This document shows positions 1 through 13,456 of a DNA stretch of 64,000 nucleotides, one piece after another (position 1 is the stretch's first letter; each line of letters opens with the position of its first letter). The notes below the pieces were generated by a model. That model had not been told where the DNA came from and did not search any database. It saw only the letters and a program-made list of their open reading frames with translations. The stretch is from Halichondria panicea. Its lineage: Eukaryota > Porifera > Demospongiae > Suberitida > Halichondriidae. Made by a program: the position numbers and the translations under genes. The stretch is from contig NC_087379.1 in NCBI RefSeq assembly GCF_963675165.1, positions 5,411,442 through 5,475,441 on the forward strand, given 5' to 3'.

Positions 1-436
1 TCACTCCTCAGAGATCAGTGGACACTAAACAACTCAAGGTGTCTCACTCAACCTCTGTTAAAGTCAATATATGAATGTTAGATACACTTCACTTGTGCCA
101 TCAACCCATTATCCTACACTTGTTAAATTTTGGCTAATGAATGTCCGTAAAATGTCCTTTACAGTATATGTTGCTTCCTTGAGACCTACGTCTGTACTGT
201 GTGTACTGCATGTGGACATTCTCAATTCGTTATAATGCATGTACCGTATAGCAGGTTATTTTCGTACTGTAGAAGTTTTTGTATTTTTCGTATTGTACAT
301 AATAACATTATCATTCGAAAATTAAAACTGAGCGATAGGTTCAACGTCACTATCCTGAGCTGTACGAGTATTTAGAATACGAAATATTTGATTGGGCAGT
401 TCATAAGAACATTTACCAGTATGTATGTGATTGTAG

Positions 437-2079
437 GAAGCCACTGAAGTACTGAGGAGAACAGTTGGTGAGATGACCACCTCACAGCTTGGCTCTACTG
501 TGGAGAGTGTACTGTCACTAATGGAGAAAATGACAACTGCACTTCAGTGAGCTGTCTACTATTTTAATGGTAGCACTGTATTCACAATATCTCCCACCTC
601 AGGTCATCTTCTCTGAGTGAGCTGACAGGCCACACTGACTCCATACGGACAGAGATAGCGTCTGTCCTTGTAGTGACCAGGAGGGTTGTCCAGGAGTGCA
701 CAGTACAGAGCATCAGTGAGAACATGGGAGCCAGTCTCTCTAAGATGGAGACTTTATCTCACCAGCTTTGTATGGTGGCTAAGGTCAAACTGAGAAACTG
801 TCATGAAGGTGAGAACGTGTGTTTATGATATCAAGTGTTAGCTCTCATTCTCAATGGTACAGACCAGTCAGAGGAGACAGCTGCTCTTGTTGACTTGGTG
901 GAGAATGGAGCTAATCTGTTGAGAGCTGTGGACTGTCTACTCAGGGACATCCACACACTCAGTGCAGTCAGTGGTAAGTGTACATTATTGTCAGAGTCTG
1001 TGCATGTATTGAGTATCTACCTATACCGTATAGCGGGTATATTTCGAGGGTATAAATTTTCGCGGAAATGCCTTTAGAAATTAAGGTTTTTGCAGATTTG
1101 ATTTTCGTGGAATAGCAGCCTTTTTTCAGCATGCATGCATGCGATATTAAATTCGCGGTACATGCTTAATCCGTGACAACCATGAACATGTATACCCTCT
1201 ATAGAGGGTATAAAATCAAAACATAATACCGTATAGATACGGTATTATGTTTTGATTTTAGATCAATGATCTCTGCTGCTCAACTGCAACCCCCCTCCCT
1301 CCGTTTCTTTTAGCTTCCATAACATGGCAGTTACAGTAGGATAACATGTTTGAATTTTAAATTTCAACAGGGGCAAACCAAATCCAAAAGGAGGGTGGCA
1401 ATTAAAAGCCTCCCTAATTTCCCCCTGAGATTAATGAGATTAATATCCACGTACAGTCTTTTGTCGAAATTTGCTGTTTTTTTTCTTCCTCCCAGAACTT
1501 ATAGCCAATGTATGTAGAGCTACAAAATGCATTTTTTTGTTTTGAGTTATGACCTCCTGAAAGAAGCTAGTGCCATATTCCTTTCCACTTCCACTGTATT
1601 GTACATAGGGTTCACATTACATGTACTGTACTTAGTGCTTCAGTGTGTGGTCGTATCATGCTCTAACTTTCTCTATTGTCATTGTATTGAACTGCATGCA
1701 ATCCACGTACACCATTTCCTTTGCTGACCCTCACCCTATCCACACTACAGGCCTGGCAGAGAGGATAGACATTGAACACCCTCTACTCAACAACGAGATT
1801 GAGACAACAGAGTTCGTATATTTGGCGGCTCATTTTGACAACGTGATAATGTACTCTCAGATGTTGGGCCTCAATCGTTCTCAGCAAGCTAGTGTGAGGC
1901 AGCTCCTAGTTTTATATGACATGCAAACGGCCATGATGGAGTGCTTATCTCTGTGGCAGAGGAGTAACCCAGCTGCTGCAACTTATAGAACTCTTCTGAA
2001 ACTACTCATAAGAATGAAGAAATATAACATTGCGAATGATGTGTTTAAACATTGCCTAGAGAATAGTAAACTTACATAG
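437..2079 (+). CDS. 3' end of a death-domain gene (5' part outside window)
   Basis: Four exons join in one frame: 437-546, 603-808, 863-973 and 1751-2079, with the stop at 2077-2079. Junction phases match at every step (2, 1, 1) and all sites are GT-AG. The first three exons encode helical, coiled-coil-like sequence rich in Leu, Ser and Glu. The last exon encodes about 108 residues resembling a death-fold domain, with motifs FDNVIMYSQMLGL, TAMMECLSLWQ and ATYRTLLKLLI. The same motif order occurs in the downstream giant gene (28440-28772), so the two look like relatives; death-fold domains bind partners in apoptosis and innate-immune signalling. Upstream exons lie before base 1 or are unrecognised. 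The domain call rests on pattern only; exon joining is more secure than function. Confidence 0.7.
974..1750 (+). other. Intron of the upstream gene, with repeat debris
   Basis: No coding sequence seen. It holds one end of a short inverted-repeat element (terminus near 1022, resembling the copy at 48631) and a perfect hairpin at 1211-1260. Confidence 0.6.
1211..1260. repeat. Perfect 24-base inverted repeat with 2-base loop
   Basis: Bases 1211-1234 and 1237-1260 are exact reverse complements, separated by AG. The arm contains the terminus-like string ATACCGTAT, shared with the short inverted-repeat elements in this window, so this may be two element ends brought together. Confidence 0.85.
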
Positions 2080-2585
2080 TACATGTGTAGCGTATCATTT
2101 GTATTTTAGGTTAGTAGAGTTTGAATGCACATAATTATTTGGATAATGTAATCTGACTATGAATTGTGAATCACATTGTTATGGTGGTCATGTACTGTCA
2201 TGCTCCCTCATGATTGTTATGCCTTGATGCGTATGGTCCATGCGGAGGGGCACACAGTCATCTGTTTGTGTGTGCATGTGTGTGTGTGTATTCCAGCTGT
2301 AACTGTTCCTTCTATTAGCAGTATCAAGAGTAGATCTAGATAAGAGTACTCTTGGCAGTATACAAACATCATATCACCTTCTAGGTATAGGTTTGTTGAG
2401 GATTTTGGAGTAATTTTCTGAATAATTATTATGTAAAAAGAAAACTGCCAAGCCGGATAATCGAGGTTCCGGATAATCGAGGGCCGGATAATCGAGGTTC
2501 TACTGTAATAACATTGCGTAACTAGCAATAATAGAATTAGTGATCTTTACCAAATCACTAAAGATGCTGACATAGCGTATTTAAA
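2080..2585. other. Spacer between the first two genes
   Basis: Contains the 3' untranslated region of the upstream gene, probably the promoter of the giant gene, a GT-rich stretch near 2264-2290 and one transposon end (2453-2508). No TATA box or clear poly(A) signal could be assigned. Confidence 0.5.
2453..2508 (-). repeat. Pogo/Tigger-like terminal repeat, solo
   Basis: Three adjacent copies of a 15-16-base motif (CCGGATAATCGAGGTT and close variants) end in TCTACTGTA. Read on the minus strand this is TACAGTAGAACCTCGATTAT followed by CCGG, the style of terminus seen in Tigger/pogo-type Tc1/mariner relatives. No matching opposite end was found nearby, so it is a fragment. Confidence 0.5.
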
Positions 2586-2675
2586 ATGGACATACGTGAT
2601 GCTGCCAGGGCTGGTAACTTGAGTGCTTTACAACATACCATCAAGAGGGGAGATGATGTCAACAGTGTGGATAAG
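2586..2675 (+). CDS. Exon 1: N-terminal ankyrin cap
   Basis: Thirty codons beginning MDIRDAARAGNLSALQ and containing KRGDDVN, an ankyrin cap-like helix pair. The start is supported by the context AAAATGG and by two downstream paralogous copies (37238 and 46449) that begin at the same codon. The donor GTAAGC follows in phase 0. Confidence 0.85.
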
Positions 2676-5600
2676 GTAAGCTGGTTTGTGGGTATGTAGA
2701 GCTGATTCGTATTAAGCTGTGAAAGTGTCGTGCAGCCGGCCGGCTTACGATGTTATGCTGAGGGTAAAGCGTTCCACCATAGATAGTAGAGCTAGAGGAG
2801 ATCTAGAGGGATTGGAAACACAGGGATTTCCCGCGGTCCATGCGTGTCGCACCGGAAATAGACAGGAAGTTAAAGGGGCCAAAAGAGAGTGAACAGATAG
2901 CTAGCTAGCTGTCTCTGGCCCATAGTAGCTACTAACATAGCTACTACATACATAGATCTGAACTAGGTTCTTTGGTTGCTGTACATCAGAATGAGACTTT
3001 TCTCTGTTGCATTGAAGAATTACACATTCTATAGCTAAGACCTTAACAAACCTTCAAAGAACAAGACATGCACTCACAAAAAAACTATAGTACTAGGCAC
3101 AGCTCATGATCATATAGACTGCATACTTATTTCTTAACATTATGATACACACAATCACAAAGGATGCATGGAGAAATAATGATGTTTACAAACACAAAAC
3201 ATAAATTTTGTAAGTCTGACGACGTTTAAGTAGTGGTGTATTTCCGTCATCAGGTCACTACACAGCGCTTACACGACCAATCGTAATGAATAACAGTGTC
3301 CCTTCCCTCTGTTATTGGCATGCCAAACTTTTCCAAAGGAGTACCCTGGGAAAGCAATTTACGGGTAAGTTTGAATTAGCATATTTCCAAAACGTTAGCA
3401 AGGAAAAACTTTTCTCAAGGCACATCGGGATCATTAGGCAATATGTAGACCTAAACAGCAGTGATGTGCAATGTATTGTTAACCAGCAACTCCCCCGCAA
3501 ACAAATGTACTTACGAATTCTTCTTTTCACACTTTTATGTTAATATTCAACAATAAACAGCATAATCTTAGCTATGCCTAAGGCATATTTCAATGCTTCC
3601 TCTACACTGTGATCACTCTCAAGCAACCATAGCTACTTCCTAGCTCAAGATATCCCCCCACAAAATTTCATACCTTCAAATTCCCAGCTAAATACATATA
3701 AAATAGTGCTACATGGACCTCTGATGATCAAATAAATTAGGTAAATGATGTAAACCATGCATTTACTATGGATAATGTACATACATACTAGCTCTGCCAG
3801 TGCTTACTGCAGTTTTCTTCAGTTTCTTCTCCTCTGTCTTTGCAGCTGGCTGCAATCAATCGCAATCAACGCTTGCGCAATGCAACACACATGGTGTCAG
3901 AATTCCCAACGGCAAGTGCAATACATTGGTCACCTGAGATGTTTCCAATCCCTCCCTTCTACTATCTATGGTTCCACTAGGTATTTACATAAAATGAGTA
4001 TTATATCTGTAGCAGTCTAGCATGCTTGCAGAGTGTAGTGACAGATGGTGTGACTTTGTTAACTGACTTGAGAGGTTATAATGGTTTTTGAAGCACAAGC
4101 AGTCCATCTTGTGGAATGTCTTATACGTTTGGCCATAGATTATAGAGGAGACAATTTTCTTGAATGTCCTCTTTGGTAGTGGTTCAGTGAACGTGCTACA
4201 GTCTGCCGATGTAAACCCTGAAGAAGCATCATCAGATGCACACAATCTGAGATTAAAAACAATATCAGTTTGAGATAACAGTTACCTTGGGTCTTTCAAC
4301 TGACACTTCCGTCGTTTATTCTCTCATAACTCTTCCCCAAAAAACTTGCCGATCCATTCGTAATGAAGTGTACAAAAGCATGTAGTAACATTAAAGGGTC
4401 ACTTCTAGCCTATATATACATTTGCTACTTCAACACAGAGGAGGAACTCCAGGGTCAATAGGGTCACGTTTAATGAAGGATTAAACATTCTTGTTCTGGG
4501 TTCTTGACCTTTGTTGTATATAGCAGTTTATTTGCCTGCTTACTATACCTAGATCTATCCAGTGCAGCAAGCCAGTGCATCAAAATTGCGATATCTTGTG
4601 GTTTTGAAGAATGCAATAAAAGGTCAAAGGTTGCAATTAAATCCTGGATCTCCTCTCTCAAGCTGATTCCTCTGGGGCGCGATAGCTCAACCAATTTCTG
4701 TTGTGATTATAAAGAGGATCAAGCTAGAGGTGGTGTATAAACCCAGGGGCGCGAGGGTAAACTCAGTTTTACATGTAAAACATAGGGCAGCGTGGTGTTT
4801 TAATTAGTGACCTTTTGACACTGGCATTCCTCCTCTGACTTCAACACATACATGGGCCACGGTGGATTTCAGAGATGCGGATGTGGTTGCATTTTTATGG
4901 TTTTGTTAGCTTGTACAGTGACGTAATACATTCCATTGTGAAATGATTTCTCGTAAAGAGTGCTCAGACGGACACCAAAGGTGCGGCTGATTCATGAGAC
5001 TAGTTGGCAGCTAGCTAGCTACATGTGGCCTTTATTACGTAGTTGCCTGAAGTGATCCGTACCAGGAACAATTGAATAGGGTCAAAGTAGAATTGTGACT
5101 GGGTTGGTTGTTGACTGGCTCTGAATCCAGCCTGGCAGGAGCCATACTTTTCTAAGTCTAAGACTCCAGGCTTCTTTGCTGTGATCCCAGTCTCCACAGT
5201 GCATGTCTCATGCATGTACGTTGTTAGTTTAGTTTTATTGCTTTTGAGTTGCTGTGCTAGTCATACATGCTACATGCACTGCAGTATAATTATATCACTC
5301 CTCTGGTTTCTTTATTGTTTAAATAGAGGCTACAAAAGATGAATTAAAGTTATACATTCTAACAACAAAGCGCATCATGGGTAGTTGCGCATTTTTTGCT
5401 CATTGGCAATCCCGTTCCTTTACTTTATTTATGCAAGGCCGTAGCAAGCGGTCAGGTTTTGGCCTGACCACTTTTTGTAGCTGGGTAGGTAATGGTGATC
5501 ATTCTTGAAATTGCATGATCGTTTCCTGGTAATGGTTGCCGATATTGTGCTGATTGGTGAGGAAAAGTTATGACCTTTTTTTAGCTAAAATTCACCGCTG

Positions 5601-8600
5601 TAGACAAAAGTGTTCATAGTAGAATGAAAGCACCACAGGTGCTGATGCCTCGGTGGAGATGCCAAAGCTACATAAGCTTTTATACATACATTATATCATG
5701 ATGAACATTTTGCATTAATTAATTTTGCTGCATGCAAACTCGAAGAGTGGGTAATGATCGACCACGATTGTTGTTAAAAACGAAAGTCTAAAATTAATTG
5801 CTGCATCATCAGCAGCTGCCAATAGCTAGCGTTCTAGTGCAGAGCTAAGTACTAAGTAGAGTAGCAACACTCGGTAAACAAGTTTTGCTACGTGCTCTTC
5901 TGAAAAGGCTGCAATGGCATTCCAAGTAAGCAAAACTAGGCATAACTCGAGAACGAAGCTTTATTTTGCAAATCCAAGAGAACATGACTAGAAGCATAGA
6001 AACTCTTGCTCGCAGCTGTAGCGGTCTACACAGACACACACACACATGCACACACACACTATCGTATCCCTTGCTTGCGCATGCGCACCGAGGCATAAAA
6101 ACAGTTGACCTTTAATTGTAAGTTGGCCTGACCACTTTAAACTTGCTTGCTATGCCCCTGTTATGGTCTATCACACATAATTATGTGTTGTCAAAAGTTA
6201 CTGTATGCTCTCACTTTTGTAGGATGGGTGGACTCCACTGTTGTGGGCAGCCTATGGAGGTCACACTGACTGTGCTAAAGAGCTGCTCTCCTCAGGAGCC
6301 GTGGTGGACCTGGCTAACAAGGTGAGTATCTGATACTAAACTGATGTGTCTATAGGCAGCATGTTCGTGACCATCACATCCTTTACTAGTGATGGTTGTG
6401 TGGTCCCTATGAGATCCCTAAGGCACTAACATTGACATGATCTACTAGTGTGTCGTACTGCATGTCCTTAATTTGTATGTACATTCATTGAGGTGGCCGG
6501 TATTTATTGTTTAAATAGAGGCTACAAAAGACGAATTAAAGTTATACATTCTAACAACCAAGCGCATCATGGGTAGTTGCGCATTTTTTGCTCATTGGCA
6601 ATCCCGTTCCTTTACTTTATTTATACAAGGCCGTAGCAAGCGGTCAGGTTTTGGCCTGACCACTTTTTGTAGCTGGGTAGGTAATGGTGGTCATTCTTGA
6701 AATTGCATGATCGTTTCCTGGTAATGGTCGCCGATATTGTGCTGATTGGTGAGAAAAAGTTATGACCTTCTTTTAGGTAAAATTCACCGCTGTATCAAAG
6801 TGTTCATAGTAGAATGAAAGCACCGCAGGTGCTGATGCCTCGGTGGAGATGCCAAAGCTACATAACATAAAGCTGCTAATAGTTTTTATACACACATTAT
6901 ATCATGATGAACATTTTGCATTAATTAATTTTGCTGCATGCAAACTCAAAGAGTGGATAATGATCGACCACGATTGTTGTTAAAAACGAGCGATGCCAAA
7001 GTCTAAAATTAATTGCTGCATCATCAGCAGCTACCAATAAGCTAGCGTTCTAGTGCAGAGCTAAGTACTAAGTAGAGTAGCAACACTCGGTAAACAAGTT
7101 TGGCTACGTGCTCTTCTGAAAAGGCTGCAATGGCATTCCAAGTAAGCAAAACTATAGGCATAACTCGAGAACGAAGCTTTATTTTGCAAATCCAAGAGAA
7201 CATGACTAGAAGCATAGAAACTCTTGCTCGCAGCTGTAGCGGTCTACACAGACACACACACACATGCACACACACACTATCGTATCCCTTGCTTGCGCAT
7301 GCGCACCGAGGCATAAAAACAGTTGACCTTTAATTGTAAGTTGGCCTGACCACTTTAAACTTGCTTGCTATGCCCCTGTTATGGTCTATCACACATAATT
7401 ATGTGTTGTCAAAAGTTACTGTATGCTGTAGGGTGGGTTGACTCCACTCATGAAGGCAGCCAGTAAAGGTCACACTGACTGTGCTAAAGAGCTGCTCTCC
7501 TCAGGAGCCGTGGTAGACCTGGCTGACAAGGTGAGTAAACTGATGTGTCTATAGGCAACACGCTGGAATTATTAGCATTTAGGTATTATTTGCATGTACG
7601 TACAATTATAATGGACATTGCCTTAAAACCACCTCTATGTTGAATAATTGTTGACAAGAATTCCATGGAATTGATTGGATTGACTCATTATTTTGGTTTG
7701 TGTGGATTTTAATCTGCCGTCACTCAACTGCTCGCTTGCTGAAAGGTTATAGTTAGTGTTATGTAATTTCGTACGTGGGTGGATGACGTCAGAGGCACCC
7801 ACTCTATTATAGTAAATATTGCCAACCCCTTTCCTTTACCTTCTTTATGGTCTATCACACAGATGTGTTGTCAAAAGTTACTGTATGCTCTCACTTTTGT
7901 AGGATGGGTGGACTCCACTGTTGTGGGCAGCCTATGGAGGTCACACTGACTGTGCTAAAGAGCTGCTCTCCTCAGGAGCCGTGGTGGACCTGGCTAACAA
8001 GGTGAGTATCTGATACTAAACTGATGTGTCTATAGGCAGCATGTTCGTGACCATCACATCCTTTACTAGTGATGGTTGTGTGGTCCCTATGAGATCCCTA
8101 AGGCACTAACATTGACATGATCTACTAGTGTGTCGTACTGCATGTCCTTAATTTGTATGTACATTCATTGAGGTGGCCGGTATTTATTGTTTAAATAGAG
8201 GCTACAAAAGACGAATTAAAGTTATACATTCTAACAACCAAGCGCATCATGGGTAGTTGCGCATTTTTTGCTCATTGGCAATCCCGTTCCTTTACTTTAT
8301 TTATACAAGGCCGTAGCAAGCGGTCAGGTTTTGGCCTGACCACTTTTTGTAGCTGGGTAGGTAATGGTGGTCATTCTTGAAATTGCATGATCGTTTCCTG
8401 GTAATGGTCGCCGATATTGTGCTGATTGGTGAGAAAAAGTTATGACCTTCTTTTAGGTAAAATTCACCGCTGTATCAAAAGTGTTCATAGTAGAATGAAA
8501 GCACCGCAGGTGCTGATGCCTCGGTGGAGATGCCAAAGCTACATAACATAAAGCTGCTAATAGTTTTTATACACACATTATATCATGATGAACATTTTGC

Positions 8601-10014
8601 ATTAATTAATTTTGCTGCATGCAAACTCAAAGAGTGGATAATGATCGACCACGATTGTTGTTAAAAACGATCGATGCCAAAGTCTAAAATTAATTGCTGC
8701 ATCATCAGCAGCTACCAATAGCTAGCGTTCTAGTGCAGAGCTAAGTACTAAGTAGAGTAGCAACACTCGGTAAACAAGTTTGGCTACGTGCTCTTCTGAA
8801 AAGGCTGCAATGGCATTCCAAGTAAGCAAAACTATAGGCATAACTCGAGAACGAAGCTTTATTTTGCAAATCCAAGAGAACATGACTAGAAGCATAGAAA
8901 CTCTTGCTCGCAGCTGTAGCGGTCTACACAGACACACACACACATGCACACACACACTATCGTATCCCTTGCTTGCGCATGCGCACCGAGGCATAAAAAC
9001 AGTTGACCTTTAATTGTAAGTTGGCCTGACCACTTTAAACTTGCTTGCTATGCCCCTGTTATGGTCTATCACACATAATTATGTGTTGTCAAAAGTTACT
9101 GTATGCTCTCACTTTTGTAGGGTGGGTGGACTCCACTGTTGTGGGCAGCCAGTAAAGGTCACACTGACTGTGCTAAAGAGCTGCTCTCCTCAGGAGCCGT
9201 GGTGGACCTGGCTAACAAGGTGAGTATCTGATACTAAACTGATGTGTCTATAGGCAGCATGTTCGTGACCATCACATCCTTTACTAGTGATGGTTGTGTG
9301 GTCCCTATGAGATCCCTAAGGCACTAACATTGACATGATCTACTAGTGTGTCGTACTGCATGTCCTTAATTTGTATGTACATTCATTGAGGTGGCCGGTA
9401 TTTATTGTTTAAATAGAGGCTACAAAAGACGAATTAAAGTTATACATTCTAACAACCAAGCGCATCATGGGTAGTTGCGCATTTTTTGCTCATTGGCAAT
9501 CCCGTTCCTTTACTTTATTTATGCAAGGCCGTAGCAAGCGGTCAGGTTTTGGCCTGACCACTTTTTGTAGCTGGGTAGGTAATGGTGGTCATTTTTGAAA
9601 TTGCATGATAGTTTCCTGGTAATGGTCACCGATATTGTGCTGATTGGTGAGGAAAAGTTATGACCTTTTTTTAGGTAAAATTCACTGCTGTATACAAAAG
9701 TGTTCAAAGTAGAATGAAAGTCTAAAATTAATTGCTGCATCATCAGCAGCTACCAATAGCTAGCGTTCTAGTGCAGAGCTAAGTACATGTACTAAGTAGA
9801 GTAGCAACACTCGGTAAACAAGTTTGGCTACATGCTCTTCTGAAAAGGCTGCAATGGCATTCCAAGTAAGCAAAACTATAGGCATAACTCGAGAACGAAG
9901 CTTTATTTTGCAAATCCAAGAGAACATGACTAGAAACCTATAGAAACTCTTACTTGCACTTGATTCATCCTTGAGCAGCTGTAGCAGTCTACACAGACAC
10001 ACACAGACACACAG

Positions 10015-10045
<31 letters not shown>

Positions 10046-11117
10046 CACACACACACACTATACCGTATCCCTTGTTTGCGCATGCGCACTGAGCCATAAA
10101 AACAGTTGACCTTTAATTGTAAGTTGGCCTGACCACTTTAAACTTGCTTGCTATGCCCCTGTTATGGTCTATCACACATAATTATGTGTTGTCAAAAGTT
10201 ACTGTGTGCTCTCACTTTTGTAGGATGGGTGGACTCCACTGTTGTGGGCAGCCTATGGAGGTCACACTGACTGTGCTAAAGAGCTGCTCTCCTCAGGAGC
10301 CGTGGTGGACCTGGCTAACAAGGTGAGTATCTGATACTAAACTGATGTGTCTATAGGCAGCATGTTCGTGACCATCACATCCTTTACTAGTGATGGTTGT
10401 GTGGTCCCTATGAGATCCCTAAGGCACTAACATTGACATGATCTACTAGTGTGTCGTACTGCATGTCCTTAATTTGTATGTACATTCATTGAGGTGGCCG
10501 GTATTTATTGTTTAAATAGAGGCTACAAAAGACGAATTAAAGTTATACATTCTAACAACCAAGCGCATCATGGGTAGTTGCGCATTTTTTGCTCATTGGC
10601 AATCCCGTTCCTTTACTTTATTTATGCAAGGCCGTAGCAAGCGGTCAGGTTTTGGCCTGACCACTTTTTGTAGCTGGGTAGGTAATGGTGGTCATTTTTG
10701 AAATTGCATGATAGTTTCCTGGTAATGGTCACCGATATTGTGCTGATTGGTGAGGAAAAGTTATGACCTTTTTTTAGGTAAAATTCACTGCTGTATACAA
10801 AAGTGTTCAAAGTAGAATGAAAGTCTAAAATTAATTGCTGCATCATCAGCAGCTACCAATAGCTAGCGTTCTAGTGCAGAGCTAAGTACATGTACTAAGT
10901 AGAGTAGCAACACTCGGTAAACAAGTTTGGCTACATGCTCTTCTGAAAAGGCTGCAATGGCATTCCAAGTAAGCAAAACTATAGGCATAACTCGAGAACG
11001 AAGCTTTATTTTGCAAATCCAAGAGAACATGACTAGAAACCTATAGAAACTCTTACTTGCACTTGATTCATCCTTGAGCAGCTGTAGCGGTCTACACAGA
11101 CACACACAGACACACAG

Positions 11118-11148
<31 letters not shown>

Positions 11149-13414
11149 CACACACACACACTATACCGTATCCCTTGCTTGCGCATGCGCACTGAGCCAT
11201 AAAAACAGTTGACCTTTAATTGTAAGTTGGCCTGACCACTTTAAACTTGCTTGCTATGCCCCTGTTATGGTCTATCACACATAATTATGTGTTGTCAAAA
11301 GTTACTGTATGCTGTAGGATGGGTTGACTCCACTCATGGAGGCAGCCAGTAAAGGTCACACTGACTGTGCTAAAGAGCTGCTCTCCTCAGGAGCCGTGGT
11401 GGACCTGGCTAACAAGGTGAGTATCTGATACTAAACTGATGTGTCTATAGGCAGCATGTTCGTGACCATCACATCCTTTACTAGTGATGGTTGTGTGGTC
11501 CCTATGAGATCCCTAAGGCACTAACATTGACATGATCTACTAGTGTGTCGTACTGCATGTCCTTAATTTGTATGTACATTCATTGAGGTGGCCGGTATTT
11601 ATTGTTTAAATAGAGGCTACAAAAGACGAATTAAAGTTATACATTCTAACAACCAAGCGCATCATGGGTAGTTGCGCATTTTTTGCTCATTGGCAATCCC
11701 GTTCCTTTACTTTATTTATACAAGGCCGTAGCAAGCGGTCAGGTTTTGGCCTGACCACTTTTTGTAGCTGGGTAGGTAATGGTGGTCATTCTTGAAATTG
11801 CATGATCGTTTCCTGGTAATGGTCGCCGATATTGTGCTGATTGGTGAGAAAAAGTTATGACCTTCTTTTAGGTAAAATTCACCGCTGTATCAAAAGTGTT
11901 CATAGTAGAATGAAAGCACCGCAGGTGCTGATGCCTCGGTGGAGATGCCAAAGCTACATAACATAAAGCTGCTAATAGTTTTTATACACACATTATATCA
12001 TGATGAACATTTTGCATTAATTAATTTTGCTGCATGCAAACTCAAAGAGTGGATAATGATCGACCACGATTGTTGTTAAAAACGATCGATGCCAAAGTCT
12101 AAAATTAATTGCTGCATCATCAGCAGCTACCAATAGCTAGCGTTCTAGTGCAGAGCTAAGTACTAAGTAGAGTAGCAACACTCGGTAAACAAGTTTGGCT
12201 ACGTGCTCTTCTGAAAAGGCTGCAATGGCATTCCAAGTAAGCAAAACTATAGGCATAACTCGAGAACGAAGCTTTATTTTGCAAATCCAAGAGAACATGA
12301 CTAGAAGCATAGAAACTCTTGCTCGCAGCTGTAGCGGTCTACACACACACACACACACATGCACACACACACTATCGTATCCCTTGCTTGCGCATGCGCA
12401 CCGAGGCATAAAAACAGTTGACCTTTAATTGTAAGTTGGCCTGACCACTTTAAACTTGCTTGCTATGCCCCTGTTATGGTCTATCACACATAATTATGTG
12501 TTGTCAAAAGTTACTGTATGCTCTCACTTTTGTAGGGTGGGTGGACTCCACTGTTGTGGGCAGCCAGTAAAGGTCACACTGACTGTGCTAAAGAGCTGCT
12601 CTCCTCAGGAGCCGTGGTGGACCTGGCTAACAAGGTGAGTATCTGATACTAAACTGATGTGTCTATAGGCAGCATGTTCGTGACCATCACATCCTTTACT
12701 AGTGATGGTTGTGTGGTCCCTATGAGATCCCTAAGGCACTAACATTGACATGATCTACTAGTGTGTCGTACTGCATGTCCTTAATTTGTATGTACATTCA
12801 TTGAGGTGGCCGGTATTTATTGTTTAAATAGAGGCTACAAAAGACGAATTAAAGTTATACATTCTAACAACCAAGCGCATCATGGGTAGTTGCGCATTTT
12901 TTGCTCATTGGCAATCCCGTTCCTTTACTTTATTTATGCAAGGCCGTAGCAAGCGGTCAGGTTTTGGCCTGACCACTTTTTGTAGCTGGGTAGGTAATGG
13001 TGGTCATTTTTGAAATTGCATGATAGTTTCCTGGTAATGGTCACCGATATTGTGCTGATTGGTGAGGAAAAGTTATGACCTTTTTTTAGGTAAAATTCAC
13101 TGCTGTATACAAAAGTGTTCAAAGTAGAATGAAAGTCTAAAATTAATTGCTGCATCATCAGCAGCTACCAATAGCTAGCGTTCTAGTGCAGAGCTAAGTA
13201 CTAAGTAGAGTAGCAACACTCGGTAAACAAGTTTGGCTACATGCTCTTCTGAAAAGGCTGCAATGGCATTCCAAGTAAGCAAAACTATAGGCATAACTCG
13301 AGAACGAAGCTTTATTTTGCAAATCCAAGAGAACATGACTAGAAACCTATAGAAACTCTTACTTGCACTTGATTCATCCTTGAGCAGCTGTAGCGGTCTA
13401 CACAGACACACACA

Positions 13415-13456
<42 letters not shown>

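Noticed and set aside
4470-4740. Small frames in intron 1 of the giant gene, including a 74-codon minus-strand frame
   Set aside because: No recognisable motif, no splice sites in phase, and overlapping frames on both strands.
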